Assembly (NCBI RefSeq): GCF_036373705.1 | Contig: NC_089863.1 | Location: forward strand, 7,539,357-7,603,356 | From: Amia ocellicauda | Lineage: Eukaryota; Chordata; Actinopteri; Amiiformes; Amiidae | DNA: 64,000 nucleotides | Direction of reading: 5' to 3' | In this document: one piece after another, positions 34,301 to 44,880 of the stretch | Numbering within the stretch: position 1 is the first letter of the stretch | Layout: every line of letters starts with the position of its first letter | Translations under genes and position numbers: made by a program | The notes under the pieces: generated by a model | Told to the model about the DNA's origin: nothing | The model's database searches: none | The model's input: the letters and a program-made list of their open reading frames with translations, nothing else

Positions 34301-37300
34301 TCGTTCTAGTTGTAATTCAGGAGTAGGCAGGCCCATCCATATTTCATTCCCCCACAGACCCGATGTCTGCCTGCCCTCCCAGTCTTGATGCTGGCTGGTA
34401 TATCTTAGTAGCAAAAGTACACCAGGCCAGATGTGAACAACTGCCTCTCTTTGAGTCCTAAACTACAATTTGGTCCATGACTGCTGACAGGTATTAAAAA
34501 AGCACGATGATATTTGCTAAGACATGTTATGCAAATATCCCATACAGATACAAGAGATGTTATTAAAAATACACTTGACTTACGCTGTTGACAACTGCTC
34601 CCCTTAGAATTTGATTTTATAGACCGTGCTTTAAATTTGAAAACTTATAAAGGGAACTAGGAAATACACTACCCTTGCAGCTCTAAAAAGGTGATGTCAT
34701 CCTGAGTGTGAAAAAAGGATGCCCGGCATGCAAGGCAGGGGGTATGAGGTCTTCTTTGTCTGTGGTCCACACAACAAAATGCATGGGTCCAGTCTTCTTC
34801 CTTACCAGGAGAATAGTTGGTGACCGAACTCTTGCTGGTGGCTCAGCTTTAGTCTGTATCCCTTGCAGGGTTTCCTTTGTCTTGGCCAGTGGCAGCCTCT
34901 ATGGTTACTGTCAAATGGGTGGAGCACTTATCATGTCAATGCTGTGTTGGATGACATCGGTCTTTTTCAAGTTCATAGCCTCCTTTGAAAACAGGGAGCA
35001 CAAGTAGCTTCCAGGTGTCCTGACACATCTGGTTCTAGAGGTGTCTTTTTTGTGTTTAGTTCCTTGCTGGGGATTGTTTTTCAGAATAAACACAGTTAAG
35101 CTGACTTCCTTTGCAGATCTCAATGTGGCATCTGGACATATCTTGCAAGTCACACAGGACTTTTCTGGGTTGTCAGGTTCACCTCCAACGATTCCTTCTT
35201 GCCTCAGCTGTCCAGCATCTGTAAATTCCATTGCTGCCCAGATCTGATAGGTAGGGACTGTCTCCAGTCTTGCAGGGATTATGGTCTCACTCAAGGAGGA
35301 AACAAATGTTGTTTTGATGCCCATGACTTTGGGTCAGCCATGGTAGTCACCTTGCCAATCGGCACTTCCTTGCCCCACCACCATGAAACTTCTTTGCACA
35401 GCATCCATTTTACATCCCTTCTGGATCAGGAAGTCCGTGCCAGCAAACACTTGTCAATGAGGTCTGCTACCCAGCACTCATAGTCCATCACCACAGGACC
35501 AACGTGTACTTGGAGCTTCCCTTTCCCTCTTCCCTTCTCTCTCCAGCGACTGTCTGCAAGAAGTTCACAGATGTTGCTTGAGCATGTTCAATTACTTTGA
35601 GATGGATGTTGAAGTCTAACACTATACAGCATGGTCTTCCAGCAGTGGTGCCATTCATGGTGAGACTTTCACAATGACCTGAAAACTCTTCTCCGTAGCT
35701 CCCAATCTGTAGTAGTACTACGTTCCTCAGCATTGCCCTGTGGTGTTTTCAATGTTGTCCTTCATCCCATAGTTACAACCACCGTCTGGCCTAGGTGACT
35801 GTTCTCACTTATCCCATGGTGCACAAACCAGAGCATGTATTGCCGTCACATTTGCTCCACTGGCTTTCGTGTCTCAGAGCTACCGATTTCCGATTGGTTA
35901 TTGGCGTTAACTGGACAGGACACGGTCAGAGGTGTGTGGAGAGGTGGTCTGCAGCACCACAGCTCTGTCTGGAACCTCCTCCACCTTGCTTTCAGCTGTG
36001 GCCCTCTGTCGCTGCCCATTGGTTGCCACTTTTCCTGTGACATGCTGAAGTTGCTTCTCCATTTCACACATGGAGAACTGGTCGCTCTTTTGGCTTCGTC
36101 ACATCCTGGATGACAGAAGAGTTCTCCTTCGGGATATTTATACAGTGGACATGACAATAATGAAAGTCATTCTTAAAAGTTACTTAAATGACAAAAAGAA
36201 CAGAAAAATCTGAGATACTTCAGATCTACACTCCAACTAACACACATAAGAACATAAGAAAGTTTACACGAGTAAACCTCATAAACCAATCATTTTGATG
36301 AGTGATCTAATTACCCATTAGGTTATAAGATTCATCATTGAATATTTCTAAATTTATTGGCGATTGTGTCAGAATCCTGAATTCTTTGGCAGGGGATTTT
36401 GTACACATTTGACAACACTATAATAAGCCCTATTACAAATGGAAAATCTTACATTTGCTACACCAAGTGCTAGACCATACCAAAACATGGACCTACCTGT
36501 GAATCGCAAAGTAGAAATCTGTACCCTATCACGGTTTAATTCATTGTCAGAAGCCACTTTAAACTATGTATAAATCTAAACGCAGTAGCATACAGTGACG
36601 GAAAAAAGTATTTGATCCCCTGCTGATTTTGTACGTTTGTCCACTGACAAAGAAATGATCACTCTATAATTTTAATGGTAGGTGTATTTTAACAGTGAGA
36701 GACTGAATAACAACAAAAAAATCCAGAAAAACGCATTTCAAAAAAGTTATAAATTGATTTGCATGTTAATGAGGGAAATAAGTATTTGATCCCCTATCAA
36801 TCAGCAAGATTTCTGGCTCCCAGGTGTCTTTTATACAGGTAATGAGCTGAGATTAGGAGCACTCTCTTAAAGGGAGTGCTCCTAATCTCAGCTCGTTACC
36901 TGTATAAAAGACACCTGTCCACAGAAGCAATCAATCAATCAGATTCCAAACTCTCCACCATGGCCAAGACCAAAGAGCTGTCCAAGGATGTCAGGGACAA
37001 GATTGTAGACCTACACAAGGCTGGAATGGGCTACAAGACCATCGCCAAGCAGCTTGGTGAGAAGGTGACAACAGTTGGTCCGATTATTCGCAAATGGAAG
37101 AAACACAAAATAACTGTCAGTCTCCCTCGGTCTATGGCTCCATGCAAGATCTCACCTCGTGGAGTTTCAATGATCATGAGAACGGTGAGGAATCAGCCCA
37201 GAACTACACGGGAGGATCTTGTTAATGATCTCAAGGCAGCTGGGACCATAGTCACCAAGAAAACAATTGGTAACACACTACACCGTGAAGGACTGAAATC

Positions 37301-40300
37301 CTGCAGCGCCCGCAAGGTCCCCCTGCTCAAGAAAGCACATGTACAGGCCCGTCTGAAGTTTGCCAATGAACATCTGAATGATTCAGAGGAGAACTGGGTG
37401 AAAGTGTTGTGGTCAGATGAGACCAAAATCGAGCTCTTTGGCATCAACTCAACTCGCTGTGTTTGGAGGAGGAGGAATGACTCCAAGAACACCATCCCCA
37501 CCGTCAAACATGGAGGTGGAAACATTATGCTTTGGGGGTGTTTTTCTGCTAAGGGGACAGGACAACTGCACCGCATCAAAGGGACGATGGACGGGGCCAT
37601 GTACCATCAAATCTTGGGTGAGAACCTCCTTCCCTCAGCCAGGGCATTGAAAATGGGTCGTGGATGGGTATTCCAGCATGACAATGACCCAAAACACACA
37701 GCCAAGGCAACAAAGGAGTGGCTCAAGAAGAAGCACATTAAGGTCCTGGAGTGGCCTAGCCAGTCTCCAGACCTTAATCCCATAGAAAATCTGTGGAGGG
37801 AGCTGAAGGTTCGAGTTGCCAAACGTCAGACTCAAAACCTTAATGACTTGGAGAGGATCTGCAAAGAGGAGTGGGACAAAATCCCTCCTGAGATGTGTGC
37901 AAACCTGGTGGCCAACTACAAGAAACGTCTGACCTCTGTGATTGCCAACAAGGGTTTTGCCACCAAGTACTAAGTCGAAGGTGTCAAAAACTTATTTCAC
38001 TCATTAACATGCAAATCAATTGATAACTTTTTTTAAATGCGTTTTTCTGGATTTTTTTGTTGTTATTCTGTCTCTCACTGTTAAAATACACCTACCATTA
38101 AAATTATAGACTGATCATTTCTTTGTCAGTGGCCAAACGTACAAAATCAGCAGGGGATCAAATACTTTTTCCCCTCACTGTATAAACTGGGCATTTGCGA
38201 TTTGGTGGTTCAGAATTTTAATTTGTTCCACCTCCAAGTGAAAGAACGTGTTTTTAGCTGCTGCCAATTACTGAAACACACTCCTTCTCCTCTGCTGTAC
38301 AGTTACAGTTTCTTTGTTCTCAGATTAACCACCGGAAAAAAAAAAACAGACATCCTTTTCCTACCTTTCTTGCACTATGATCGATCACGGATCAGAGAGG
38401 AGCTGGAAGTTGAACAGATGATGATGTGAAACAGCAGAATGAGGTGCAGAAGAACAGCAGAAAGGGAAGTCAATGGCAGCATGAAAGAGACTAATGAAAG
38501 ACGACACAAATGGGTTAGACACACATGTTTACTGCTTTCCCCCTCATATGTTTGAAGAATGTATCTGTTAGTGCAAGGAAACAACATGAGCACACTGACG
38601 TATTGTGCAGAATAATCTCTTCATTTCAGAAAAAAATTACGGAATCTACAATGTGAATCTGATGTAGATCTGACATCAGAACAGTTTGTTTTTGGAGACA
38701 GTTTGTTTTTGTGCTGTATATGTCTAAAATCAGTGAAACAGAGACTCTTGTACAACTTTCCCTGGAACAAATATATACAGGTCATCTGTTAATGCCATGC
38801 CATCTATCTTGCCTATATCCATCATGACTTGTAGAGACCAAAATATAATAATGCTAACAGTAATATTAATAATAGTTACCTTCATTTATGTGGGGAAAAT
38901 AAAATGACAATATAATGCTATGGTCATTGTTCATTTCAACGCAACGGTGGAAATTAAATAAATATGGATTTGGACCCAGAAAGTAACACGCCATAGATTG
39001 ATGCCACAAGTAAATCAACTAATGCCAGGTTGGTGGTTGCTGCCACATTTGCTACAAAACAGACTCAGCTATGGACTAGCACAAAAGCTATACAAAACAT
39101 AACAACAACCACTCTGATGGCTGCAAAAATCCTTGTGACTCAAGATGTTTCATTAACATCAACATAAATGAGTTACACTTAAAACAATAATTAAAGCAAC
39201 AGAAACAAGGAGTGAATATTAGCGGAATAAACTCTGAATGTTTTAGATTAAAGAACTATCACAACAAAATAGACAGGTACCAAACAAACAATACGAGATT
39301 ATGTTCACGAAATGACACTATTTTAATAACTGCAAACAACGACAACAACAACAAAAAGTAAGGGAGGAGAATACTTAGCAATCTCAAAATGTTATTGCTT
39401 TTATTTGTTATTTTTCTTGCAGGGCAGCAGGCCTCGATATGGCAGTGGTTTAAATTTTAATGTTCTTCCCTTAAGAAGCACATTTAAATGGAACCACACG
39501 TTAAACTACTCGCCTCTTCGGTTATTTCTCTGCTACTCGCACACGGTTCACTGGAAACTCCTGTGACCAGCTCCTTGACAGGTTGCTCATATCGGCTCAC
39601 GGCACTTTCTCCGCGGGGTTCTGTTGCTTGCCAGTTCCTAGTTTTTTGGCGTAGGGCAATTCGACCTTCTGTGGTCACTACAGGAAAAGTCTATAACCCT
39701 CGCACTAACAGTCTCCTTCAAAATGTTCATTTCGGTGGTCTCAAAGGAGCCATCTGCCATTGTAACTGTAATCATTGTCAAGAATGTGCTCACCGTACAC
39801 ACATGGCTGCTCTCGGTCTGTCTTATAACCTGAAGCCATTTCTGTTGCCTCGCTTTGTCAACTGAAGGAAAAAGATGCTAGTGTACAACTCAATTCTAAG
39901 AGCAGTGGCGTGCCATGATAGATTAATACACATTCAGGGGACCATCAACGTGTCATTCCTTTAAAAAAAAAAATGACCTTCAGATATCAACTCAAGGGTT
40001 AGACTTGTCAATGATGTGTTATTTGACAAAGGTGAATTCGTTTCTGTTCATGAGCTCTTTGCAGTCTTTTATTGTTCATATTGTTGATCTATCACCAAAA
40101 GGAACTTCCTCTACAGCCAGTGATCTCATTTGAGAGAGAAATGCCACTCAGGACGTATGTGTTATAGAGGCAGAGCTTTAAAATAACTTTGCATGTATAA
40201 ATAGGGGAAACAGAAATAAGAATATATAAGAACGGATAATAGAAACCACACATATGAACAAAAGTCATGCATATGGAAAAACATCAAAAAATAAAATAAA

Positions 40301-41417
40301 ATAAAACAACCATATGGCTACATTACTTTATTTGGATGGAAGCTAAGATATTCTTTTGTACATATCACTGATATGTATGGGATTATTCATTCTTATTAGT
40401 AGCAATACAACTACAAGAGATGTGGGGAATGATATAAACAGAGGAATCTCAGCCCCTTTCCTAGTACACGGAGGTCTTGTTTTGGTCGTTAGAATAGGAA
40501 GTTGCAAATTATGAACCGGCAATACTTTTCCTGTCTTCCGCTTTTGAAGTGATAAGGTTCTGTGATTTGGTCGGCAGGTTATTTAGTGATAGTTGTTTCC
40601 CATTCATATCCCCAATTTAGAAGGCTTATTACTAAATAGTTTGTACTTAGTCTGTACTTCTGTAGGAAGGAGAAGACAAAGCCACATCTGGCCGTTACCC
40701 ACTTCAGCAGTGCTTGGCTAGTGGTGCAATGCACTCTGGGAACTCCTGGCCAAAGGCAGCAACAGCACAGATGGGATTTGAGATCAGCTCCCTCTCTCCC
40801 GGGAGACCTATTAGGCAGTACTTACATTTTTTATAACTGTATGTGTTTTTCCCATTCATAAGTGGAAGTTATATATGCCAAACGGTGTTGAGTGAGGTCG
40901 TATGCAATTTCCTAAACTGTCGCGAATTGCTTTCCATGTTTTTTAAATTGATTTCTTAAACATAATGGTTTGGTTTTGTCTGCTAAATAGATATGTAAAA
41001 TAAATGTTTAGCAAAGGGGGCAGAATCATTCAATATGCTTGGACTGACAATGAATGGATATTATCAGTTGTCTACTAAGCGATATGGACAGGTAAATGTG
41101 GAAGCAGAACCTTAAAGAAAATTTCCATTTAAAATATAATCCGTGATAAAAACTCCAGTTTTTGCATCACAACTCCCACAATAATCCCACGCCCGATCTC
41201 GCAGAAAGTGCTGTTCTTTTCTCCCTCTTACCCTCAGAGTGGTGAGACAGGATAAGAAGGTTCACACAAGATGCTCCTGCCCCCGACCCGAAGATGGTGA
41301 TTCTCTCCGGGTCGCCCCCAAAGTGCCCGATGTTTTCATTGAGCCAGCGCAGTGCCTGTATCTGGTCAAGCAGTCCATAATTCCCTTTCGCCGCCTGGTC
41401 ACCGGTGCTTAAGAACC
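27584..41417 (-). CDS. nlgn2: Neuroligin-2, last five coding exons (5' part outside window)
   Basis: Coding exons in transcript order: 41417-41232, 32408-32143, 31779-31620, 30955-30589, 28394-27584 (1790 nt). Phases agree throughout. Neuroligins are postsynaptic adhesion proteins with an inactive esterase-like ectodomain that binds neurexins; neuroligin-2 sits at inhibitory synapses. Visible: FGSGAGASC, where Gly replaces the esterase serine; CHHC-type motifs of the esterase fold; the [14 protein letters not shown] segment; a stalk; one transmembrane helix; a [10 protein letters not shown] gephyrin-binding motif; and a terminal TTRV PDZ ligand. The tail SLQMKH...[11 protein letters not shown] and the [10 protein letters not shown] stretch favour neuroligin-2 over 1, 3 and 4. 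The signal peptide and first half of the esterase domain are not found up to base 64000. One intron starts with GC. Two Tc1 elements and a gypsy-type fragment sit in the introns. Confidence 0.93.
28620..30116 (+). mobile_element. Tc1-type transposon, defective copy
   Basis: A 1497-bp element flanked by TA on both sides (28618-28619 and 30117-30118). Its ends are inverted repeats beginning CAGTGAAGGAAAAAAGTATT, with a second internal copy of the TTTGATCCCCTATCAATCAG type near 28813. The arms are about 200 bp, as in IR/DR Tc1 elements. Compared with the copy at 36593-38180 it lacks the internal 97-bp palindrome and carries a damaged transposase. It lies in the last nlgn2 intron, antisense to the gene. 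Confidence 0.93.
28896..29909 (+). pseudogene. Tc1 transposase, frameshifted
   Basis: The N-terminal paired-type helix-turn-helix is readable from 28896 ([19 protein letters not shown]). A 1-nt loss near 29360 shifts the frame and causes a stop at 29381. The rest continues in another frame (29462-29779: DNDPKHTAK and NPIENLW) until a 1-nt gain near 29767 restores the first frame to the end at 29909. The first catalytic region is also altered (WSDET reads SSDDT). It is inactive by itself. Confidence 0.92.
30589..30955 (-). CDS. nlgn2: nlgn2 exon encoding [20 protein letters not shown]...
   Basis: 367 nt, phase 1 in, phase 2 out. It contains [39 protein letters not shown] (the region of the esterase-fold His) and [18 protein letters not shown], ending at TNFAKTG. 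Acceptor CTTTGCAG, donor GTAAGG. Confidence 0.94.
31620..31779 (-). CDS. nlgn2: nlgn2 exon encoding [17 protein letters not shown]...
   Basis: 160 nt, phase 0 in, phase 1 out. It encodes the [13 protein letters not shown] segment up to NLYGYPEG. The acceptor is TTTTTTACAG. The donor after CCTGAAG is GCAAGT, not GT; the only nearby GT (4 bp on) would put the next exon out of frame, so a GC-AG intron is required. Confidence 0.92.
32143..32408 (-). CDS. nlgn2: nlgn2 exon encoding [10 protein letters not shown]...DPEILMQQ
   Basis: 266 nt, phase 1 in, phase 0 out. It includes the [12 protein letters not shown] segment, the Cys pair of the neuroligin fold (GCNLGD, VECLRRK) and [15 protein letters not shown]. 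Acceptor TCCTCCAG, donor GTTAGA. Confidence 0.93.
34700..36150 (-). mobile_element. Decayed Ty3/gypsy-type retrotransposon fragment
   Basis: On the - strand the order runs from protease-like sequence (around 35700-35330) into the start of reverse transcriptase (around 35000-34700). Readable pieces include VIQHSID followed by a PLAKTKET stretch, and KKTGPMHF, which match the linker and first RT block of gypsy-type pol. Several stop codons and frame changes interrupt it. No LTRs were found at either side. The family assignment rests on short motif matches only. Confidence 0.5.
36821..36917. repeat. 97-bp near-perfect palindrome inside the Tc1 element
   Basis: The arms (48 bp) are CAGGTGTCTTTTATACAGGT... 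and its complement, centred at 36869, with mismatched pairs only at 36843/36895 and 36865/36873. It can form a long hairpin just upstream of the transposase start. The copy at 28620-30116 lacks it and has a short joined sequence instead. Confidence 0.95.
36960..37973 (+). CDS. Tc1-family transposase, intact DD34E
   Basis: 337 residues, the normal length for Tc1 transposases (about 340). It cuts and pastes the element by binding the inverted repeats and inserting at TA. Visible: two N-terminal helix-turn-helix units of the paired type (from [14 protein letters not shown]), a basic region between them ([15 protein letters not shown]), and a catalytic domain with D153 (WSDETK), D241 ([10 protein letters not shown]) and E276 (LNPIENLW), the 34-residue D-E spacing being exact; a GGGN...WGCFS glycine-rich box lies between. 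The ATG at 36960 follows CTCCACC and matches the start of the broken copy. The open frame extends further upstream only without an ATG. It is the one TE gene here with no visible defect. Confidence 0.95.
   Translation: MAKTKELSKDVRDKIVDLHKAGMGYKTIAKQLGEKVTTVGPIIRKWKKHKITVSLPRSMAPCKISPRGVSMIMRTVRNQPRTTREDLVNDLKAAGTIVTKKTIGNTLHREGLKSCSARKVPLLKKAHVQARLKFANEHLNDSEENWVKVLWSDETKIELFGINSTRCVWRRRNDSKNTIPTVKHGGGNIMLWGCFSAKGTGQLHRIKGTMDGAMYHQILGENLLPSARALKMGRGWVFQHDNDPKHTAKATKEWLKKKHIKVLEWPSQSPDLNPIENLWRELKVRVAKRQTQNLNDLERICKEEWDKIPPEMCANLVANYKKRLTSVIANKGFATKY
41232..41417 (-). CDS. nlgn2: nlgn2 exon encoding [16 protein letters not shown]...
   Basis: 186 nt, entered and left in phase 1. It encodes the strand leading to the former nucleophile elbow (FGSGAGASC, with Gly at the esterase Ser position) and ends at LSHHSEG. 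Acceptor TTTTCAAG, donor GTAAGA. The preceding exon, which should end in NYRLGVL, was not found to the right within the window. Confidence 0.93.
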
Positions 41418-44400
41418 CTTGAAAAAGATAAGAAGAGAGACAGAGTCAGACAAATGACTCCCCAGACATCATTGAAGAGGGGTTGAGAGGTGGATGCTGT
41501 GCTAGGTTTACCCTGTAATGCATTTAAATGGGAATTTCCACTTTTTCCACTTACAGTGTGGTGCCAAGGAGATGTGTGATTAGCCATGTGTAGAGCCAAA
41601 GAAAGATCTCACGCTGTCCTCACATTAAGTGTGATCTCCATGCATATGTTATAGACAGTTGCAGCAGTTAGGGTGTTGGCACATCGCCTTGGCAGCGTGC
41701 CCCAATATTGCAAACAGGAGCTTAAGAATTGTAAGAACTCCTGCTGCTTTGTCATGCACTAACGGCCACTGTGGTAAACCATCACACATAAAACATCAAA
41801 AAAGTAATTAAAAACATATATTTAAAACCCTCTTCAAATCAGGATTCAACAAAGTGAGTTTTGATCCTGTAGAAGTATACATTTTTTTGTAGGTTACTGT
41901 TCCATATTTCTTTCACAACGGGGAACACTTTACTGCAAGACAACAAACACATTAACAACAGATTTGTAATAATAATCACTTGATTTTGACCCCGTCATTT
42001 CTGAATCTGCCGCTATAGTTTAAAACAGAGCAGTTGATGCTGCTTGTGATATTAAGTGTGCAGCAGCGCCATCGTGTGGCCAAGTTAAAAATAAACTGAT
42101 GCTTGGGTTAAGATTACTGCTGCGTTATTACTTTATTTTTTCAGATTGTTATTCTGTTGTTGCGTTTACAATTAAACTGGTTATTTTATTAGTAGTTATT
42201 GATTAATTCGCTGTAGTAAGAATTAAAGAATTATCGGTTTTCGATACACATTAAAAATGATAAAAGTTAAAGATAAAGTTATAGATAAAGTTATTCAGTT
42301 CTATAAATCAGGATTTACAAATCATTTGGTGACCACATTCTTAGTTTGTCTCTTTTGTCAATCATGCTGACAGCGCCACACAACTAGTGTGTTTTAATGA
42401 CCCTAATAATATTAATCATAAGAATTATAAACAGATGAAGAAAAAATAAAATAGAAAATGAGTTTTGCCTCTATATATAATAACTATTTGTGGATTTAAA
42501 ACAATGTCGTAACCATAAACATAACGAGCTCATAAAATAATGAAACAAAATAAAATGTGCATAAATGTCTGAAAATGTAAGATGTTAGGATGTTATATTT
42601 ATATTTATATAAGATTGTGCAGCGGAAGTACCATCTTGTGGCCAAGCTAATGTATTGTATGAATCATGGTTTTCTGACGAACATAATAATACTGGCATTT
42701 TAACTTTAATATAGCCAAGGAGTAATTCGATCACTTTAAATTAGACACATCTGACCTTTGACCTTTTGTGGGGTGAATGGCAATGTGCACCTGTGTTTCA
42801 TATTATTCTTCACAGAAGAAGAAACAAGAATCAAATGAGAAAAGGTTACTGCATAGATTTCTTTAAGTAGAAAGTACAAACATAAAACTAATGTAATATG
42901 TCTAAGCCATCGATTTTAATTGATTGCATTTTCAACATCCAATGAAAATATTAAACATACAATTTCATTATATTTTAATTATACTGTTTTTTAAGATATT
43001 ATTTCTGAGTTCAGCATTATCATCTACAGGGACTATAGGGTACACAACAGCATTGTTAATGGTTGCTTTAGAATCGTTCTCTTAAAGAGGCGGCATCTGC
43101 GTCTTATCTGCAGGACAGAACCGATTGCACGATGTGAACCACGAAGCACTGGGTCACACAACATCCGTGCCTCCCTGCTTATTGACTGTATTCACTGTGA
43201 ATTCTAACATCAACAAGAACAACAGCGATCGAAAGGACACTGTCAATTTGACACCCTCTGCCCGTTCACAGAATTTCAAGAGACTATATGAACTGTACAC
43301 ATGACTGCCACACACAAATGGCACCTCTCAGTAGGCTGGGTGTAGCCCACTATGGTAATCGCAAATAGAAACTGCATCTCAATGCACTGGAAGAGATAGG
43401 ATGTCACGATGCTATTTATAGGACAAGGGTGTCAGTGAAGTGTTTTTCATTGCCAGTGATCATGCTTTGGTGCTACATATGCAGCACTTGTATAGCCGGC
43501 ACATAGATAAAAAGGAATAATCATCATAATAACACAAAAAACACATCTTAATTGAATTAAGGTGTATGCAGCCCTGACAACCACTCTATATGACTCACGT
43601 ACACTAGTTGTGTGCTTTTTATAGAAACGCTAAATGTCTTTAGCATCAATAAGTGTGTAAGTGTGTAACCACCCCGCGGAGGGTGCGATAGTATACGGTG
43701 AAGCTGCACGTCATTAGAGGTTGAAAGTCTCTCTCTTGACTCTTTAGAGGCCACGCACCTCTACGTGTCTGCGTGAGCGAGTGCCGCCCTACTGGCAAAT
43801 CAATTTCAAGTGCCGTCGTCCCGCCTCTTTAGCAGCATTTGTGGCGCTTTGTCACAGCCCACCCGGGGGGACAGCAAACACGACTATCCAAAGCCTGATA
43901 ACTGATCCATTATCTTGGCAGCATATGTTCTACCAAGCTGGACAAAAATGCAATATGGAAGGGAAAAAAAAAGACTGTCAATGAAGCATGTTTACCCAAT
44001 ACTGAAAGATGATTGGCAGTTCCTCATTAATAAATAAAAATAGATATTACTTTTCTGTGCAGAGCTTTTTGATTAAGTTGATTTAGGCAATGAAGGATTA
44101 GTGTATTTGCACCCCCGTATATAGTACGCAATAGAATATGTAGTTAAAAAAAAATCTATAACTTTTAAAACAAAACATGATGATAAAACAACCATAAATC
44201 CAGCCATTTTCAATAACGGCTTCACTCGGCACAAATACCCACATCATACAGAGTTATTCCCTATTCCTAGCGTGTCACACGGTGGAGTATCTGCCAGCAC
44301 GCAGATGTTCGCAGTGCTTTTTGAGCTCCGGTGCTGCCGTCATCTTCCGGATGGTTAATTGTTCAAGGATGCAATCAGCTATGAGGGCTTGTGAAATGGG

Positions 44401-44600
44401 CACAATCACGGTAATCACGGCCTCCTTCAGAGTTATTTTCTGATGCCTACACTAGCAAGGAGTCAAATTTAGTTACATTTCTATTTTAATGTTAAATGCC
44501 ACGTCAATCACTTCTGAGTGGCAACAGCGAAATGCCAGCACCAGGAGTCAGAGGTCTCCGATCCAGGTCTCTGTACATGTGGTAGCTGTCGTTGTGGCTC
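41418..44600. other. Probable nlgn2 intron DNA, no exon seen
   Basis: AT-rich. It contains two similar ~28-bp motifs at 42059-42084 and 42617-42646. The next nlgn2 exon upstream should encode the HGGSYMEG-type oxyanion-hole segment; I could not find it here. Confidence 0.5.
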
Positions 44601-44614
44601 CAGGGATTACATAA

Positions 44615-44880
44615 GAAACTTAACAAAGTTTACAAGCGAAGCAGGCCATGCGACCCATTGTGCTCGTTTGGTGTCCATTAATAACTAAGTGATTACAGGA
44701 TCACATACAGTCTATTTTTAAATGTTCCCAAATTGTCGCTTCAACCACATCGCTGGGGAGTTTGTTCAGATAATGACGCCTCTCTGTGTGAAGAAGTGTC
44801 TCGTGTTTTCTGTCTTGAATGCCTTGAAGCCCAATTTCCACTTGTGTCCCCGGGTGCGTGTGTCCCTGCTGATCTATTTA
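44615..44880 (-). mobile_element. LINE 3' fragment, related to the one in the ZP3 units
   Basis: The stretch AAGTTTACAAGCGAAGCAGG, then ATGCGACCCATTGTGCTCGT and TTTGGTGTCC, matches the 3' end of the LINE at 4788 with some changes. The following 200 bp (AAGAAGTGTCTCGTGTTTTC) resembles the non-coding tail of CR1-like LINEs. No reverse-transcriptase reading frame remains. Strand is assumed from the similarity to the other copy. Confidence 0.6.

Larger units (their letters stand above)
36593..38180 (+). mobile_element. Tc1-type transposon, apparently intact
   Basis: A 1588-bp element flanked by the TA target duplication (36591-36592 and 38181-38182). Terminal inverted repeats of about 200 bp start CAGTGACGGAAAAAAGTATT and end AAATACTTTTTCCCCTCACTG, with an inner repeat of the outer motif at about 36780-36800, the IR/DR arrangement of Tc1 elements. 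It carries a 97-bp internal palindrome upstream of an open transposase gene. It is inserted antisense in a large nlgn2 intron. Confidence 0.95.
32409..41231 (-). other. nlgn2: 8.8-kb nlgn2 intron with transposon insertions
   Basis: GT-AG intron containing a gypsy-type fragment (about 34700-36150) and an intact Tc1 element (36593-38180). The remainder (32409-34690 and 38183-41231) is AT-rich, with ATG/ATT repeats near 34066-34097. A 125-codon + strand ORF at 39488-39865 has no recognisable domain. Confidence 0.8.
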
